Part shown: piece after piece, positions 1 through 9,117 of the stretch | Numbering within the stretch: the first letter of the stretch is position 1 | How the letters are laid out: every line of letters begins with the position of its first letter | Origin: Ignavibacteriales bacterium | GTDB taxonomy: Bacteria; Bacteroidota; Ignavibacteria; Ignavibacteriales; Ignavibacteriaceae | NCBI GenBank assembly: GCA_003538625.1 | Contig: DPRR01000016.1 | Coordinates: 1-64,000 of the forward strand | Direction of reading: 5' to 3' | Length of the DNA: 64,000 nucleotides | Notes under the pieces: model-generated | What the model saw: the letters and a program-made list of their open reading frames with translations, nothing else | Told to the model about the DNA's origin: nothing | Databases searched by the model: none | Translations under genes and position numbers: made by a program

Positions 1-2
1 CA

Positions 3-71
3 ACACAAAATGACTATTATACCCAGGATTACAGTGATTTATACTTAAGAGCATTTAACAATATATTTTGA
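3..71 (+). CDS. 3' end of an unidentified gene (5' partial)
   Basis: Frame 3 is open from the first bases and ends with TGA at 69-71. Its last residues read roughly NDYYTQDYSDLYLRAFNNIF, which looks like a normal protein C-terminus. The fragment is too short to identify. The neighbouring + strand gene starts only 37 bases later, so the two could be co-transcribed. This could also be chance open frame. Confidence 0.35.
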   Translation, partial: TQNDYYTQDYSDLYLRAFNNIF

Positions 72-108
72 TATTTTTGAATTGACACTTCATCAACTAA
101 AGGCAAAA

Positions 109-2562
109 ATGTTTTTAAAAGATCACAATAAAATCGCTATGATTCTTAAGGATCAGAAGATTAATTACGCACAATTAATTAAAAACGCAATTTCGTATTC
201 ATCATTACTCCCGTCAGAAAATTTATCCAAGGTTGCAATTTTTTCTGAGAATCGATTTGAATGGGTCTATTCATTTTATGCAACCCTGCTAAAAAAAGCT
301 GTAGCTGTTCCGATCGATTATTTATCTTCAGCTGATGACGTTGCCTTTATCTTAAATGATTGCAAACCGGAAGTAATTTTTTATTCCAATGAAACTAAAG
401 AGGTTTGTGAAAAAGCTATTGCACAATTAAATCATAAAATTGAAAAAATTAATCTTGATGAAATAAAAATTGAAGAATCAAAAGTTGACGCTAAATTTCC
501 TGAACCGGATCCAAATGAAACGGCGGTAATAATTTATACTTCCGGTACAACCGGTTCACCAAAAGGCGTAATGCTTTCTTATGATAATCTTCTCGTTAAT
601 ATCGAAGCTGTGACAACTGATGTAAATGTTTATACAAGTGATGATCTGGTTATGGTTTTACTTCCACTGCATCACATATTTCCATTAATGGGAACATTAG
701 TAATTCCATTAAGTATTGGAGGAACAATTGCTTTTTCTCCATCAATGGCTTCTGAAGATATTATGGCAACACTGCAACACGGAATTACAATTATCATAGG
801 TGTTCCACGTTTGTACAATCTTATAAGAAAAGGGATTAAAGATAAGATTGATAAAAGCGCAATTGCAAAACTTCTTTTCAGAATTGCAGAGAAGAAAAAT
901 TCGCTAAGTTTTTCGAGAAAAATTTTCGGCTCTGTCCAAAAGAAATTTGGCGGACATATTAAATATATGGTAAGCGGCGGCGCAGCATTGGATAAGGAAG
1001 TTGCTAAGGATTATCTAACACTTGGATTTGAAATACTTGAAGGTTTTGGAATGACTGAGTGCGCTCCAATGATTACTTTTACCCGTCCGGGCAAAGTTTT
1101 ACCTGGCTCTGCAGGGCAGCCGCTTAAAACAAATGAAGTTAAAATTGTTGATGGTGAAATTGTGAATCGCGGAAGAAATGGTATGCAAGGATATTCCAAT
1201 CGTCCCGAAGAAACAGCGGCAATACTTAAAGACGGCTGGCTTTACACTGGTGATTTGGGCTACCTTGATGAGGATAACAGAATTTTTATAACCGGGAGAA
1301 AAAAAGAAATTATTGTTTTATCAAACGGTAAAAATATTAATCCGGAAGAGATTGAAAATAAAATTCAGAGCATGACTGAAGTAATAACAGAGATCGGAGT
1401 TTTTGAAAAACAAGATATGCTGCACGCAGTGATTTATCCGGATTATCAAAAAGCAAAGGAACTTGGAATTGAAAATGTTGAAGAGATGATTAAGTGGCAG
1501 GTTATTGATAAATACAACCAATCTGTTACTCCTTATAAAAAAGTAATGAAGTTTAGTTTGATAAAAGAACCTTTGCCACGTACAAGATTGTTAAAACTAA
1601 AAAGATTTTTATTCCCTAAACTTGAAATGATTTCTAAAGAGAAATTAGAAAGTATTGTTGAACCTGATTTTCAGGAATACGTTTTAATTAAAGATTTTCT
1701 AAAGCAGCAAAAAGAAATGACTATTCATCCATCTGATCATCTTGAAATTGATTTAGGATTAGATTCGTTAGATAAGGTTAACCTCGGCGTTTATCTGGAA
1801 TCCAATTTTGGAGTTAAGCTTACTGAATCAGAGCTTGTTGCATTTCCAAACATTGTTGAACTTGCAGAAAATATAAGAGATAGGAAAACAAAATTAAGTG
1901 TTGAGGCAATTGATTGGGGAAAAATATTTAAAGAGCACCTGGATCTGGATCTTCCCAAAAGCTGGTTTACGCATAACATTATGAAAAACATTGCAAAAGT
2001 TTTTCTAAAACTTTACTTCAGATTAAAAGGCGAAGGATTAGAAAATTTGCCTGATGGTCCTTTCATTCTTGCACCAAATCATCAAAGCTTTTTTGATGGA
2101 TTATTTGTTGCTGTATTTCTAAAAAATAAGCTGATGAAGCAAACTTATTTTTATGCAAAAGAAAAACATGTTAAAAATAGTTTTCTAAAATTATTAGCGG
2201 CAAAGAGTAATGTTATCGTAATGGATTTGAGTGATTTAAAAACATCGTTACAAAAAATGGCTGAGGTTTTAAAACGTGGAAAAAATATTATCATTTTCCC
2301 GGAAGGAACGCGCACGCAAACAGGAGAGATTGGTGATTTCAAAAAAACATTTGCAATACTTAGTCGGGAATTAAATGTTCCCATTGTTCCTGTTGCAATA
2401 AGTGGTGCTTACGATGCACTTCCACGCGGAACACATTTTCCTAAACCCTGGACTAAAATTAATGTTGAGTTTTTAAAACCAGTTATACCCGAAAATCTTA
2501 CTTATGATTCGATAAAAGAAATTGTGCAAAGAAAAGTTTCTGAGCAGTTGAAGAAAAAATAA
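109..2562 (+). CDS. Fused AMP-dependent acyl ligase, acyl carrier protein and PlsC-type acyltransferase
   Basis: This protein should activate a fatty acid with ATP, load it on a carrier domain and transfer it to a lysophospholipid or other acceptor at the inner membrane. Numbered from a possible TTG start at 82, the ANL ligase domain (about 1-510) has the P-loop YTSGTTGSPKG at 152-162 and YTGDLGY near 388. An ACP domain has LGLDSLDKVNL with the phosphopantetheine serine near 562. The PlsC domain has NHQSFFD at 666-672 and FPEGTR at 739-744. I prefer ATG 109 because AAAGG lies five bases upstream. The parts resemble E. coli Aas, but the order is ligase-ACP-acyltransferase. Domain calls are secure; the true acceptor is unknown. 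Confidence 0.85.
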   Translation: MFLKDHNKIAMILKDQKINYAQLIKNAISYSSLLPSENLSKVAIFSENRFEWVYSFYATLLKKAVAVPIDYLSSADDVAFILNDCKPEVIFYSNETKEVCEKAIAQLNHKIEKINLDEIKIEESKVDAKFPEPDPNETAVIIYTSGTTGSPKGVMLSYDNLLVNIEAVTTDVNVYTSDDLVMVLLPLHHIFPLMGTLVIPLSIGGTIAFSPSMASEDIMATLQHGITIIIGVPRLYNLIRKGIKDKIDKSAIAKLLFRIAEKKNSLSFSRKIFGSVQKKFGGHIKYMVSGGAALDKEVAKDYLTLGFEILEGFGMTECAPMITFTRPGKVLPGSAGQPLKTNEVKIVDGEIVNRGRNGMQGYSNRPEETAAILKDGWLYTGDLGYLDEDNRIFITGRKKEIIVLSNGKNINPEEIENKIQSMTEVITEIGVFEKQDMLHAVIYPDYQKAKELGIENVEEMIKWQVIDKYNQSVTPYKKVMKFSLIKEPLPRTRLLKLKRFLFPKLEMISKEKLESIVEPDFQEYVLIKDFLKQQKEMTIHPSDHLEIDLGLDSLDKVNLGVYLESNFGVKLTESELVAFPNIVELAENIRDRKTKLSVEAIDWGKIFKEHLDLDLPKSWFTHNIMKNIAKVFLKLYFRLKGEGLENLPDGPFILAPNHQSFFDGLFVAVFLKNKLMKQTYFYAKEKHVKNSFLKLLAAKSNVIVMDLSDLKTSLQKMAEVLKRGKNIIIFPEGTRTQTGEIGDFKKTFAILSRELNVPIVPVAISGAYDALPRGTHFPKPWTKINVEFLKPVIPENLTYDSIKEIVQRKVSEQLKKK

Positions 2563-2594
2563 ATTTTAATCAGTAGTTTGATGAAAATTCCTTT

Positions 2595-2666
2595 GTCACA
2601 CTGAGCGAAGTCGAAGTGTGACTGTTAAATCTAAGTGCGGTCAGTCTTCGACAGGCTCAGACTGAC
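2595..2666. repeat. Pair of imperfect palindromes (dispersed intergenic repeat)
   Basis: Two hairpin-forming units lie side by side: GTCACAC (2595-2601) pairs with GTGTGAC (2616-2622), and GTCAGTC (2640-2646) pairs with GACTGAC (2660-2666). Both are higher in GC than their surroundings. The second ends three bases before the histidine kinase start. The unit resembles the other GTCAT/GTCAC-ended repeats in this window. Confidence 0.7.
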
Positions 2667-2668
2667 AA

Positions 2669-4273
2669 ATGGATATACAAAAAAAACATTCTATGAAAAA
2701 AATAGGTTTAATACTTATACTCATTATCATACTGCCTATTGCATTTTTGTTAGTTAATGAACTTGGCAAATTAAACGAGAACGAACAGGTTCTTGAACAA
2801 ATCTACAACAACCAGCTGCAGGCAATTTTATTTTCAGTAAACCAGTATTCTGAAGATGTTGTTAGAAACAGTGCCAATAGTATAATTGATGATCTTGAAT
2901 CCATTAACAATTCTCCGAGCAGCGCAGAGACATTTAATAATTTGTTGAACGAAAATAAATTAGTAACATTTATTTTTACGATTGATAGTTTGAATCCTAA
3001 AAATATAACATTTTATTTTAAGAGAAATAGTGGCGTAACTAATATTGACTCACTTGAGCAATATTTTAAAGATGTTATTGCAAGTAATTCCGATAAAATC
3101 AATAAACTTTACGGGTATCGGGATATAGGATATAATAAAATTGAACCACTTGTTCTACCTCATTCAAGCAATCAATCGTTACTTGTATTTACAGGATTAA
3201 ACACACAAACAAAAAGAATTTACGGAACTGTTATAAATCCACAGGAATTTATTACAAATATTCTTTCTGCGAGACTGCAGGAAGTTGCAAAAGATGAATT
3301 TATAATTTCTGTAATTAATCCAAAAACCGGATATCAATACAACTCTACAAAAGATTTTGAAAAACGATCAGTGCAAGCTCAAAAGACTTTATGGATTTTT
3401 CCTGATTACAACCTTGGAATTTCCTTGGTGGGAAAATCCATTGAAGATTTAGTAACTGAACGAGCCTTGAATAATTTAATTCTGATTGGAATTTTGCTGG
3501 TAGTATTAATCGTAGCAGTCTGGTTTGTTTATCGTGCCGTTAAAAAAGAATTAGAACTGGCGCAAGCAAAAGCTGATTTTGTTTCGAATGTTTCTCATGA
3601 ACTTCGAACACCGCTTGCTTTGATAAGTATGTTTGCAGAAACTCTTGAGATGGATCGTGTTAAAACTGAAGAGAAGAAAAAAGAGTACTATACAATTATC
3701 AGCCACGAGTCTAATCGTTTGGGAAGAATTGTTAATACAATATTAAACTTTTCTAAAATGGAAGCGGGAAAGAGAAAGTTTAATTTTGCCGAAGAAGATT
3801 TAAATGAAGTTGTTATTCAGGTTTATCAAAATTACAGTTACCACCTTTATAACAAAGGATTTGATTTTGAATATGAACCCGGAATTGATATTCCAAAAGT
3901 AGTTATTGATCGCGAAGCAGTTTCTGAAGCAATTGTAAATCTTTTAGATAATGCAGTAAAGTATAGTGATGAGATAAAATTTATAAAATTGATTATAGGT
4001 AATGAAAACGATTCAGTCTCTATCGAAGTAAGAGATAAAGGAATTGGAATTTCTGAAGAAGATCAGAAAAAAGTGTTTGATAAATTTTATCGCGTTTCTT
4101 CGGGACTTGTTCATACAACAAAGGGAACAGGACTCGGTCTTTCTTTAGTAAAACAAATCATGGATGCACATCGCGGGAAAATTATTCTTAAAAGCAAACT
4201 AGGTGAGGGCAGCAGTTTTAAGTTGTTATTTCCTAAAAATTCTCAATTAAAAAACGGAGAAAAAAATGCCTAA
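2669..4273 (+). CDS. Membrane sensor histidine kinase
   Basis: This is a class I sensor kinase that should phosphorylate the response regulator encoded directly downstream, which it overlaps by eight bases. Numbered from ATG 2669, a membrane helix lies at about 11-29, a periplasmic sensing region of about 240 residues follows, and a second helix lies at about 268-289. The H-box SHELRTPL has the phospho-accepting His310. The ATPase domain shows the N-box NLLDNAVKYSD, the G1 box DKGIGIS and the G2 box GTGLGLSL. ATG 2693 is an alternative start; neither has a clear ribosome binding site, and the first sits just after a repeat. The ligand is unknown. Confidence 0.9.
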   Translation: MDIQKKHSMKKIGLILILIIILPIAFLLVNELGKLNENEQVLEQIYNNQLQAILFSVNQYSEDVVRNSANSIIDDLESINNSPSSAETFNNLLNENKLVTFIFTIDSLNPKNITFYFKRNSGVTNIDSLEQYFKDVIASNSDKINKLYGYRDIGYNKIEPLVLPHSSNQSLLVFTGLNTQTKRIYGTVINPQEFITNILSARLQEVAKDEFIISVINPKTGYQYNSTKDFEKRSVQAQKTLWIFPDYNLGISLVGKSIEDLVTERALNNLILIGILLVVLIVAVWFVYRAVKKELELAQAKADFVSNVSHELRTPLALISMFAETLEMDRVKTEEKKKEYYTIISHESNRLGRIVNTILNFSKMEAGKRKFNFAEEDLNEVVIQVYQNYSYHLYNKGFDFEYEPGIDIPKVVIDREAVSEAIVNLLDNAVKYSDEIKFIKLIIGNENDSVSIEVRDKGIGISEEDQKKVFDKFYRVSSGLVHTTKGTGLGLSLVKQIMDAHRGKIILKSKLGEGSSFKLLFPKNSQLKNGEKNA

Positions 4274-4952
4274 GATTTTAGTCGTAGATGATGAGCAAAA
4301 TATGAGAACCGGATTAAAAGATAATCTTGAGTTTGAGGGTTACGATGTAGAAACAGCAAACGACGGTGAACAGGGATTAAAAAAAATTCTTGAGAATAGT
4401 TATAACCTGATTATTCTTGATGTGATGATGCCTAAAAAATCGGGATTTGATGTGTGTAAGGAAGTTAGAAAAGCGGGAATTACAACTCCGGTTATTTTAC
4501 TTACAGCCAAAGGTGAAGAAATTGATAAGGTTGTCGGACTAGAACTTGGTGCTGATGATTATGTTACAAAGCCATTCAGTTTACGCGAGTTACTTGCAAG
4601 AGTAAAAGCAATTTTACGAAGGGGTGAAAATCTTGTAATGAATGAATCCGAACGTGATATAAAAATTGGCAGATTAGAAATAAACTTTAATGGATACAAA
4701 GCAACATCAAAAAACAAAGATGTTGCAATGTCTCACAAAGAATTTGAAATACTTCATCATTTATGGAAACACCGCAATTCAACTGTGAGTCGTGAAGATT
4801 TATTAACAGAAATTTGGGGTTATGATGAAACTCCGACTACAAGAACTGTTGATAATTTTATTTTAAAGCTAAGACAAAAAGTAGAAGTTGATTCAAATCA
4901 TCCGCAAGTAATTTTAACTGTGCATGGGATTGGGTATAAGTTGGTGATATGA
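4266..4952 (+). CDS. OmpR/PhoB-family response regulator
   Basis: This DNA-binding regulator is the likely partner of the preceding kinase, whose 3' end it overlaps. A GGAG sequence precedes the ATG. The receiver domain (about 1-120) has the acidic pair VVDDE at 6-10, the phosphorylation site Asp52 in LDVMMP, and the conserved lysine in VTKPF. The C-terminal winged helix (about 130-228) has SHKEFEILHHL and the TRTVDNFILKLRQK recognition region typical of PhoB-type regulators. The 228-residue length is normal. Target genes cannot be told from the sequence. Confidence 0.93.
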   Translation: MPKILVVDDEQNMRTGLKDNLEFEGYDVETANDGEQGLKKILENSYNLIILDVMMPKKSGFDVCKEVRKAGITTPVILLTAKGEEIDKVVGLELGADDYVTKPFSLRELLARVKAILRRGENLVMNESERDIKIGRLEINFNGYKATSKNKDVAMSHKEFEILHHLWKHRNSTVSREDLLTEIWGYDETPTTRTVDNFILKLRQKVEVDSNHPQVILTVHGIGYKLVI

Positions 4953-5141
4953 ACAATCCAATATAAAATGTTTTATTGGCTTTTAACTAAAGATCACTTT
5001 TAATTCTTCATTTCCAATTCCTAATTCTCATGACATTTCTTTACATCTCTTTACCTTGAGATGACACCGCTGACAATTCCTTAAAGTACGTTTGTACCAG
5101 ACGCTTAGATATATTTATTATTTATTTACAAGAGGTACAAA

Positions 5142-5582
5142 ATGAAAACAACATTATTACACAGTTCAGAAAAGTTATACTTTGCATTAGTTGCAATACT
5201 TTTCTTTTTCCTAGTTACAGATTCTTTTGGACAAAACCAGAAAATTTCTGATTTATCAAAACATAAATATGCTTTACAAAATTTGATTATGGGAATACAA
5301 TCTGAAAATGATGGTGTTAGAGAAAGTGCTATTTATCTTGCAGGACAATATAGATTCATTGATACTGAAGATGCGCTAATCAAACAGCTTAAAGTTGAAA
5401 AAGATTCTGACATTAAAGTTTTAATTGGTTTAGCTTTATACAGAATGGATAGTGAAAAAGGTATGAATGAATTGTTGGGACTTGCAACACAAGATAAAAA
5501 TCCCAGAGTGAGAAGAATGAGCTCCGCAATTTATAGTGAATATCTTGTTAATAATTCTAACAGAACTGCGGTTGTTAAGTAA
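5142..5582 (+). CDS. Secreted HEAT-repeat protein
   Basis: A 146-residue protein with an N-terminal export signal (hydrophobic run LYFALVAILFFFLV, then DSFGQ as a possible cleavage region). The rest is helical and repeats the pattern of HEAT units, for example DGVRESAIYLAGQY, DSDIKVLIGLALYRM and NPRVRRMSSAIYSEY. Such repeats usually bind other proteins. AAGAGG precedes the ATG at good spacing. It follows the two-component pair after a gap of about 190 bases and appears to be a separate transcript. Its function is unknown. Confidence 0.75.
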   Translation: MKTTLLHSSEKLYFALVAILFFFLVTDSFGQNQKISDLSKHKYALQNLIMGIQSENDGVRESAIYLAGQYRFIDTEDALIKQLKVEKDSDIKVLIGLALYRMDSEKGMNELLGLATQDKNPRVRRMSSAIYSEYLVNNSNRTAVVK

Positions 5583-5605
5583 TGAGAAGTTGTACAAATA
5601 ATATT

Positions 5606-5716
5606 GTCATCACGAGTCCCGAGATTGCTTTTTGTCATAGAAGTTTATCGGGACGAAGTGATCTGATGATTCAATTAAATAAATAGATTGCTTCGTCGTA
5701 AACTCCTCGCAATGAC
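5606..5716. repeat. Dispersed GTCAT...ATGAC inverted repeat
   Basis: The left end GTCATCACGAG pairs with the right end CTCGCAATGAC with mismatches. Inside are further arms (gattgctt and attgcttcg). It lies between two convergent genes, and its last base coincides with the end of the dipeptidase stop codon on the minus strand. It may act as a bidirectional transcription terminator, but it has no strong T-run. Confidence 0.7.
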
Positions 5717-6930
5717 TATTTCAAATCTGCAGAAACATCCTCAACTTGCTTCCAAACCCTTAGTAAATTTTCACCAAGAATTTTTTGGATATCGTTATCA
5801 GAATATCCCCGTTTCAACAATTCATATACAAGATTTGGATATTTAGAAACATCATTTAAATCAACCGGAAGCAAACCGCCGGTTCCATCAAAATCAGATC
5901 CAATACCAATGTAATCTATACCCACCAAACTTTTTATATGATCGATATGATTAGCGACATCCTCAACAGTTGCAGCAGGAAGTGGATTCTCTTTCCAATA
6001 ATTTGATTCGTATTGCCAGGCTGAATCTGTACCTGATTTTATATTATTTTCTTTTAGATATTTCTTAATATTTTCTTCGCCGTTTGTATAGTTTTGATAA
6101 ATATCATTTCGCAGAAAAAAGCTGGCAAAAGCAATTTGAATAACTCCACCGTTCTGTGAGAGAACTTTTATCATTTCATCGCTCATATTTCTTTCATAAC
6201 CGGGAGTGAAAAATCTGCAGCAGGAATGTGAAGCAATAACCGGAGCTTTGCTTAATCTAATCACATCATAAAAAGTGCTGTCGCTAACGTGTGATATATC
6301 AACCATCATTCCTAAACGATTCATTTCTTTAACTACATCTTCACCAAACGGACTAAGTCCATTCCATTTCCGTTCCGGATCATTTGCAGAATCACAAATG
6401 TGATTCCATTTATAATGTGCGAGCGTAATGTAACGGATTCCATCATTATAAAATTCTGTTAGATTATTTATATTATTTTCGATCGGTGATCCATTTTCCA
6501 ATCCCATAGTTAACAGGATTTTATTCTTTTTTAAACTATTATTTATCTCAGTAGTTGAGTTGATGAAAACAAATTTATCGGGCCAGGTTTTAACCATTTT
6601 ATGAACAAGACTAATCATTGAATCAGCTTTAATTTTGGACTTACCTGTACCTTCAAGGCTTGGTGAAGTATAGATTGACATAAACGGAATATTAAGCCCG
6701 CCCGCAATTGCACGCGGATAATCAACCTCGCCTTTGCTGACTTTCGTTACATCAAACCATTCATCGTAAAGCCAATCTGGCAAATCAATGTGAGTATCAA
6801 CCAGGATATAATTTTTGCATAACTGTTCTGCTTTTTTCCAGAGTGTAGAATCGATTAGTTGACTTTCATTTTGCGCGAAAGCAGATCCGATAAAAGTTGA
6901 GACAACCAGAAGTAATAAAAGTTTTTTCAT
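5716..6930 (-). CDS. Membrane dipeptidase (peptidase family M19), exported
   Basis: A zinc-dependent dipeptidase of the renal dipeptidase family, which cleaves dipeptides including those with D-amino acids; it probably acts in the periplasm. The signal peptide is MKKLLLLLVVSTFIGSAFAQ. The metal-binding HxD lies in VDTHIDLPDWL. Further family motifs are the Glu in MGLENGSPI, the His of VDISHVSD and the following ASHSCCR, and the Asp in GIGSDFDG. The 404-residue length fits. It is transcribed alone and faces the preceding genes across a repeat. The substrate, perhaps peptidoglycan or protein-derived dipeptides, is inferred. Confidence 0.9.
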   Translation of the reverse strand: MKKLLLLLVVSTFIGSAFAQNESQLIDSTLWKKAEQLCKNYILVDTHIDLPDWLYDEWFDVTKVSKGEVDYPRAIAGGLNIPFMSIYTSPSLEGTGKSKIKADSMISLVHKMVKTWPDKFVFINSTTEINNSLKKNKILLTMGLENGSPIENNINNLTEFYNDGIRYITLAHYKWNHICDSANDPERKWNGLSPFGEDVVKEMNRLGMMVDISHVSDSTFYDVIRLSKAPVIASHSCCRFFTPGYERNMSDEMIKVLSQNGGVIQIAFASFFLRNDIYQNYTNGEENIKKYLKENNIKSGTDSAWQYESNYWKENPLPAATVEDVANHIDHIKSLVGIDYIGIGSDFDGTGGLLPVDLNDVSKYPNLVYELLKRGYSDNDIQKILGENLLRVWKQVEDVSADLK

Positions 6931-7093
6931 TTGTCTTCTTAAAGAATATTGATATAATTCATTGAGAAAATAGTTAATTTGAACTATCGGTCAAATCAAT
7001 ATCATGACAATTTTTTACAATTGTTTACTTTGTGGTGATGTTATTAAATAGTTAATGAATTAGGTTTATGCCAGGAAAAATTAAAAATGATTT

Positions 7094-8146
7094 ATGAAAC
7101 ATAATCTTAAAATAACCGCGATCAGTTTAATTCTAATTGCATTTCTCACGAGCGGATGCTTTGAAAATCCAAGTCCGCCGCCTCCGCCAAAAAACAAAAC
7201 AGAAAAATTGATTTTAGATCTTTCAGGAAGATGGAAATTTAGTCTTGGCGATGATACAAAATGGAAAGAAAAAGATTTTAATGATAGTAAATGGGAAAAA
7301 ATATATGCACCATCATCGTGGGAAAATCAGGGCTTTCATGGTTATGACGGCTACGCCTGGTACCGGACCACTTTCAATTTAAAATCAACTACAAAAGTTA
7401 AAGATTTATATTTAGTTCTTGGATTTATTGACGATGTAGATCAAACATTTTTAAATGGAAAATTAATTGGAATTTCCGGCGGATTTCCGCCAGACTACAG
7501 AACTGCATATAATGCGTTTAGAAAATACTACATTCCAAATGAGTATTTAAACAAAGATGGCGATAATGTTATAGCTGTAAGAATTTATGATGATGAACTT
7601 GATGGTGGAATAATGAGCGGTAAAATAGGGTTATATACTAATGAAGGTGGATTTGAACCAGATATAAACCTTAGTGGAATTTGGGATTTTAGGACAGGGG
7701 ATGATTCACTATTTCTGAAAAAAGGAACAGTTAATTATAGCACAGATAAACTTATGGTTCCTGCTCATTGGGATGTTCAAGGTTATCCGGATTATGATGG
7801 ATTTGCCTGGTACAAAAAAACTTTTTATCTATCAAAGGAATTTGAAGGTGAAAGTATGATTCTACTTTTGGGTAAAATTGATGATATCGATCAGACTTTT
7901 GTGAATGGAATAATTGTTGGGTCTACTGGACTTTGGAACTTTAAAGGCACTCCAACTGAATTTGACAAAAACGAAGAGTACCGTATTAACCGTGTCTACT
8001 CAGTTCCACAAAAAATATTAAAGTCTGGAGAAGAAAATACTATTGTTGTAAGAGTATACGATGGATTTAGAAATGGTGGAATATACGATGGACCCGTCGG
8101 ATTGATTACTCAAAGTAATTACAATAAATATTTTAGAAAAAAATAG
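7094..8146 (+). CDS. Lipoprotein with two tandem galactose-binding-like jelly-roll domains
   Basis: A lipoprotein (lipobox LTSGC near residue 20, then a proline-rich linker SPPPPPPK) made of two similar domains of about 145 residues. Each repeats the series LSGRWKF / LSGIWDF, FNDSKWEKIYAPSSWENQG / VPAHWDVQG, YDGYAWYRTTF / YDGFAWYKKTF, DDVDQTFLNGKLIG / DDIDQTFVNGIIVG and a closing VRIYD / VRVYD. This matches the N-terminal sugar-binding domain of family 2 glycoside hydrolases, but no catalytic barrel follows. It may bind carbohydrate at the cell surface. It appears to stand alone, between genes on the opposite strand. Confidence 0.75.
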   Translation: MKHNLKITAISLILIAFLTSGCFENPSPPPPPKNKTEKLILDLSGRWKFSLGDDTKWKEKDFNDSKWEKIYAPSSWENQGFHGYDGYAWYRTTFNLKSTTKVKDLYLVLGFIDDVDQTFLNGKLIGISGGFPPDYRTAYNAFRKYYIPNEYLNKDGDNVIAVRIYDDELDGGIMSGKIGLYTNEGGFEPDINLSGIWDFRTGDDSLFLKKGTVNYSTDKLMVPAHWDVQGYPDYDGFAWYKKTFYLSKEFEGESMILLLGKIDDIDQTFVNGIIVGSTGLWNFKGTPTEFDKNEEYRINRVYSVPQKILKSGEENTIVVRVYDGFRNGGIYDGPVGLITQSNYNKYFRKK

Positions 8147-8148
8147 TA

Positions 8149-9048
8149 TCAATCAGTTTCAACTTTTAAAGTTTTATTTGCTCTGTTGATCAAAAACAGA
8201 TAAGCAATAATCATTGGAAACGCACCAAAAAGTACATCAGAAGCAAAGTGTGCACCAATAACAACTCTGCTTAAGCAAACAAAAACTCCGAAGGTAATTA
8301 TTAGTCCTTTTAATAAAACTCGTCTATAAAAAGGTTGATCTGTAAAGAAGACGAATATTGCCAGCAGCATAAATCCCATTGCCGCATGACCCGATGGAAA
8401 GGAATCATTTCCGGTAAAACCTTGTGGTAGATACCAGGGAGAAAAATTTGAAAAATTTCCCGAAAGATCTCTAAACCTTATTCTTCCCCAAAAAATTTTT
8501 AATGGTTGAATAAAGAGAATATATCCATAAAAAAACATTTTAAACGAAACTCTTGAGAATAATATTGCCTTTTTTGAAAATTTATATTTTTTGCGGAAAA
8601 GCCAGGACAAAAAAAGGTTAAATAAAACTGCAGCCAGAAAAAAATAGTTTCGGTAAGAACTAAATAACACCCAATCATTTGAAAATGCATAAGTTAAAAT
8701 CCACAGAATATAAATTGTTATCAATGTTCCGGTTGTTAAAAGGAATCCGGTTATTAATATAGTTTTTATATTTGATGAAGCTTTTAGCGTTACTACATAT
8801 ATTTGGATACCCGTTAAAATGATAATCAAACCGGGAATTTCTCCGTACTTCTCAAAGAAATTACCCCATCCGGAATTTGCATTGTAAAGGTTTATGGAAA
8901 TCCATAAATCGGTTGATTCCAGAAGGAACGCGATTATGATCCAGATAAGAATGAAATAATATGCTATTGTTTTGTTTGATCTTCTATTCAAAAAAAAATC
9001 TTTCTGTTTAATATAATTTAAGTAATGAGTCACAAAACAGCTAATCAA
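8149..9048 (-). CDS. PAP2-family membrane phosphatase
   Basis: An integral membrane phosphatase of the PAP2 superfamily, which removes phosphate from lipid phosphates such as phosphatidic acid or undecaprenyl diphosphate. Motif 1 is the relaxed form K-x6-RF (KIFWGRIRF), motif 2 is PSGHAAMG and motif 3 is SRVVIGAHFASD (SR-x5-H-x3-D). About seven hydrophobic segments are visible. The first codon is TTG at 9048; GTG at 9030 is an alternative, and neither has a clear ribosome binding site. It converges on the jelly-roll lipoprotein gene with only two bases between the stops. The substrate cannot be told. Confidence 0.85.
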   Translation of the reverse strand: MISCFVTHYLNYIKQKDFFLNRRSNKTIAYYFILIWIIIAFLLESTDLWISINLYNANSGWGNFFEKYGEIPGLIIILTGIQIYVVTLKASSNIKTILITGFLLTTGTLITIYILWILTYAFSNDWVLFSSYRNYFFLAAVLFNLFLSWLFRKKYKFSKKAILFSRVSFKMFFYGYILFIQPLKIFWGRIRFRDLSGNFSNFSPWYLPQGFTGNDSFPSGHAAMGFMLLAIFVFFTDQPFYRRVLLKGLIITFGVFVCLSRVVIGAHFASDVLFGAFPMIIAYLFLINRANKTLKVETD

Positions 9049-9117
9049 AATTATTTCGTAAAAGATTATGTGATTATATTTCTTTTAGATAAATAATTTA
9101 TTACGAAAGGATGAGAA

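Noticed and set aside
6989..7010. ATTTGA...TCAAAT inverted repeat near 6990 as an operator
   Set aside because: Six-base arms in AT-rich DNA are likely by chance, and no regulator or second copy supports it.
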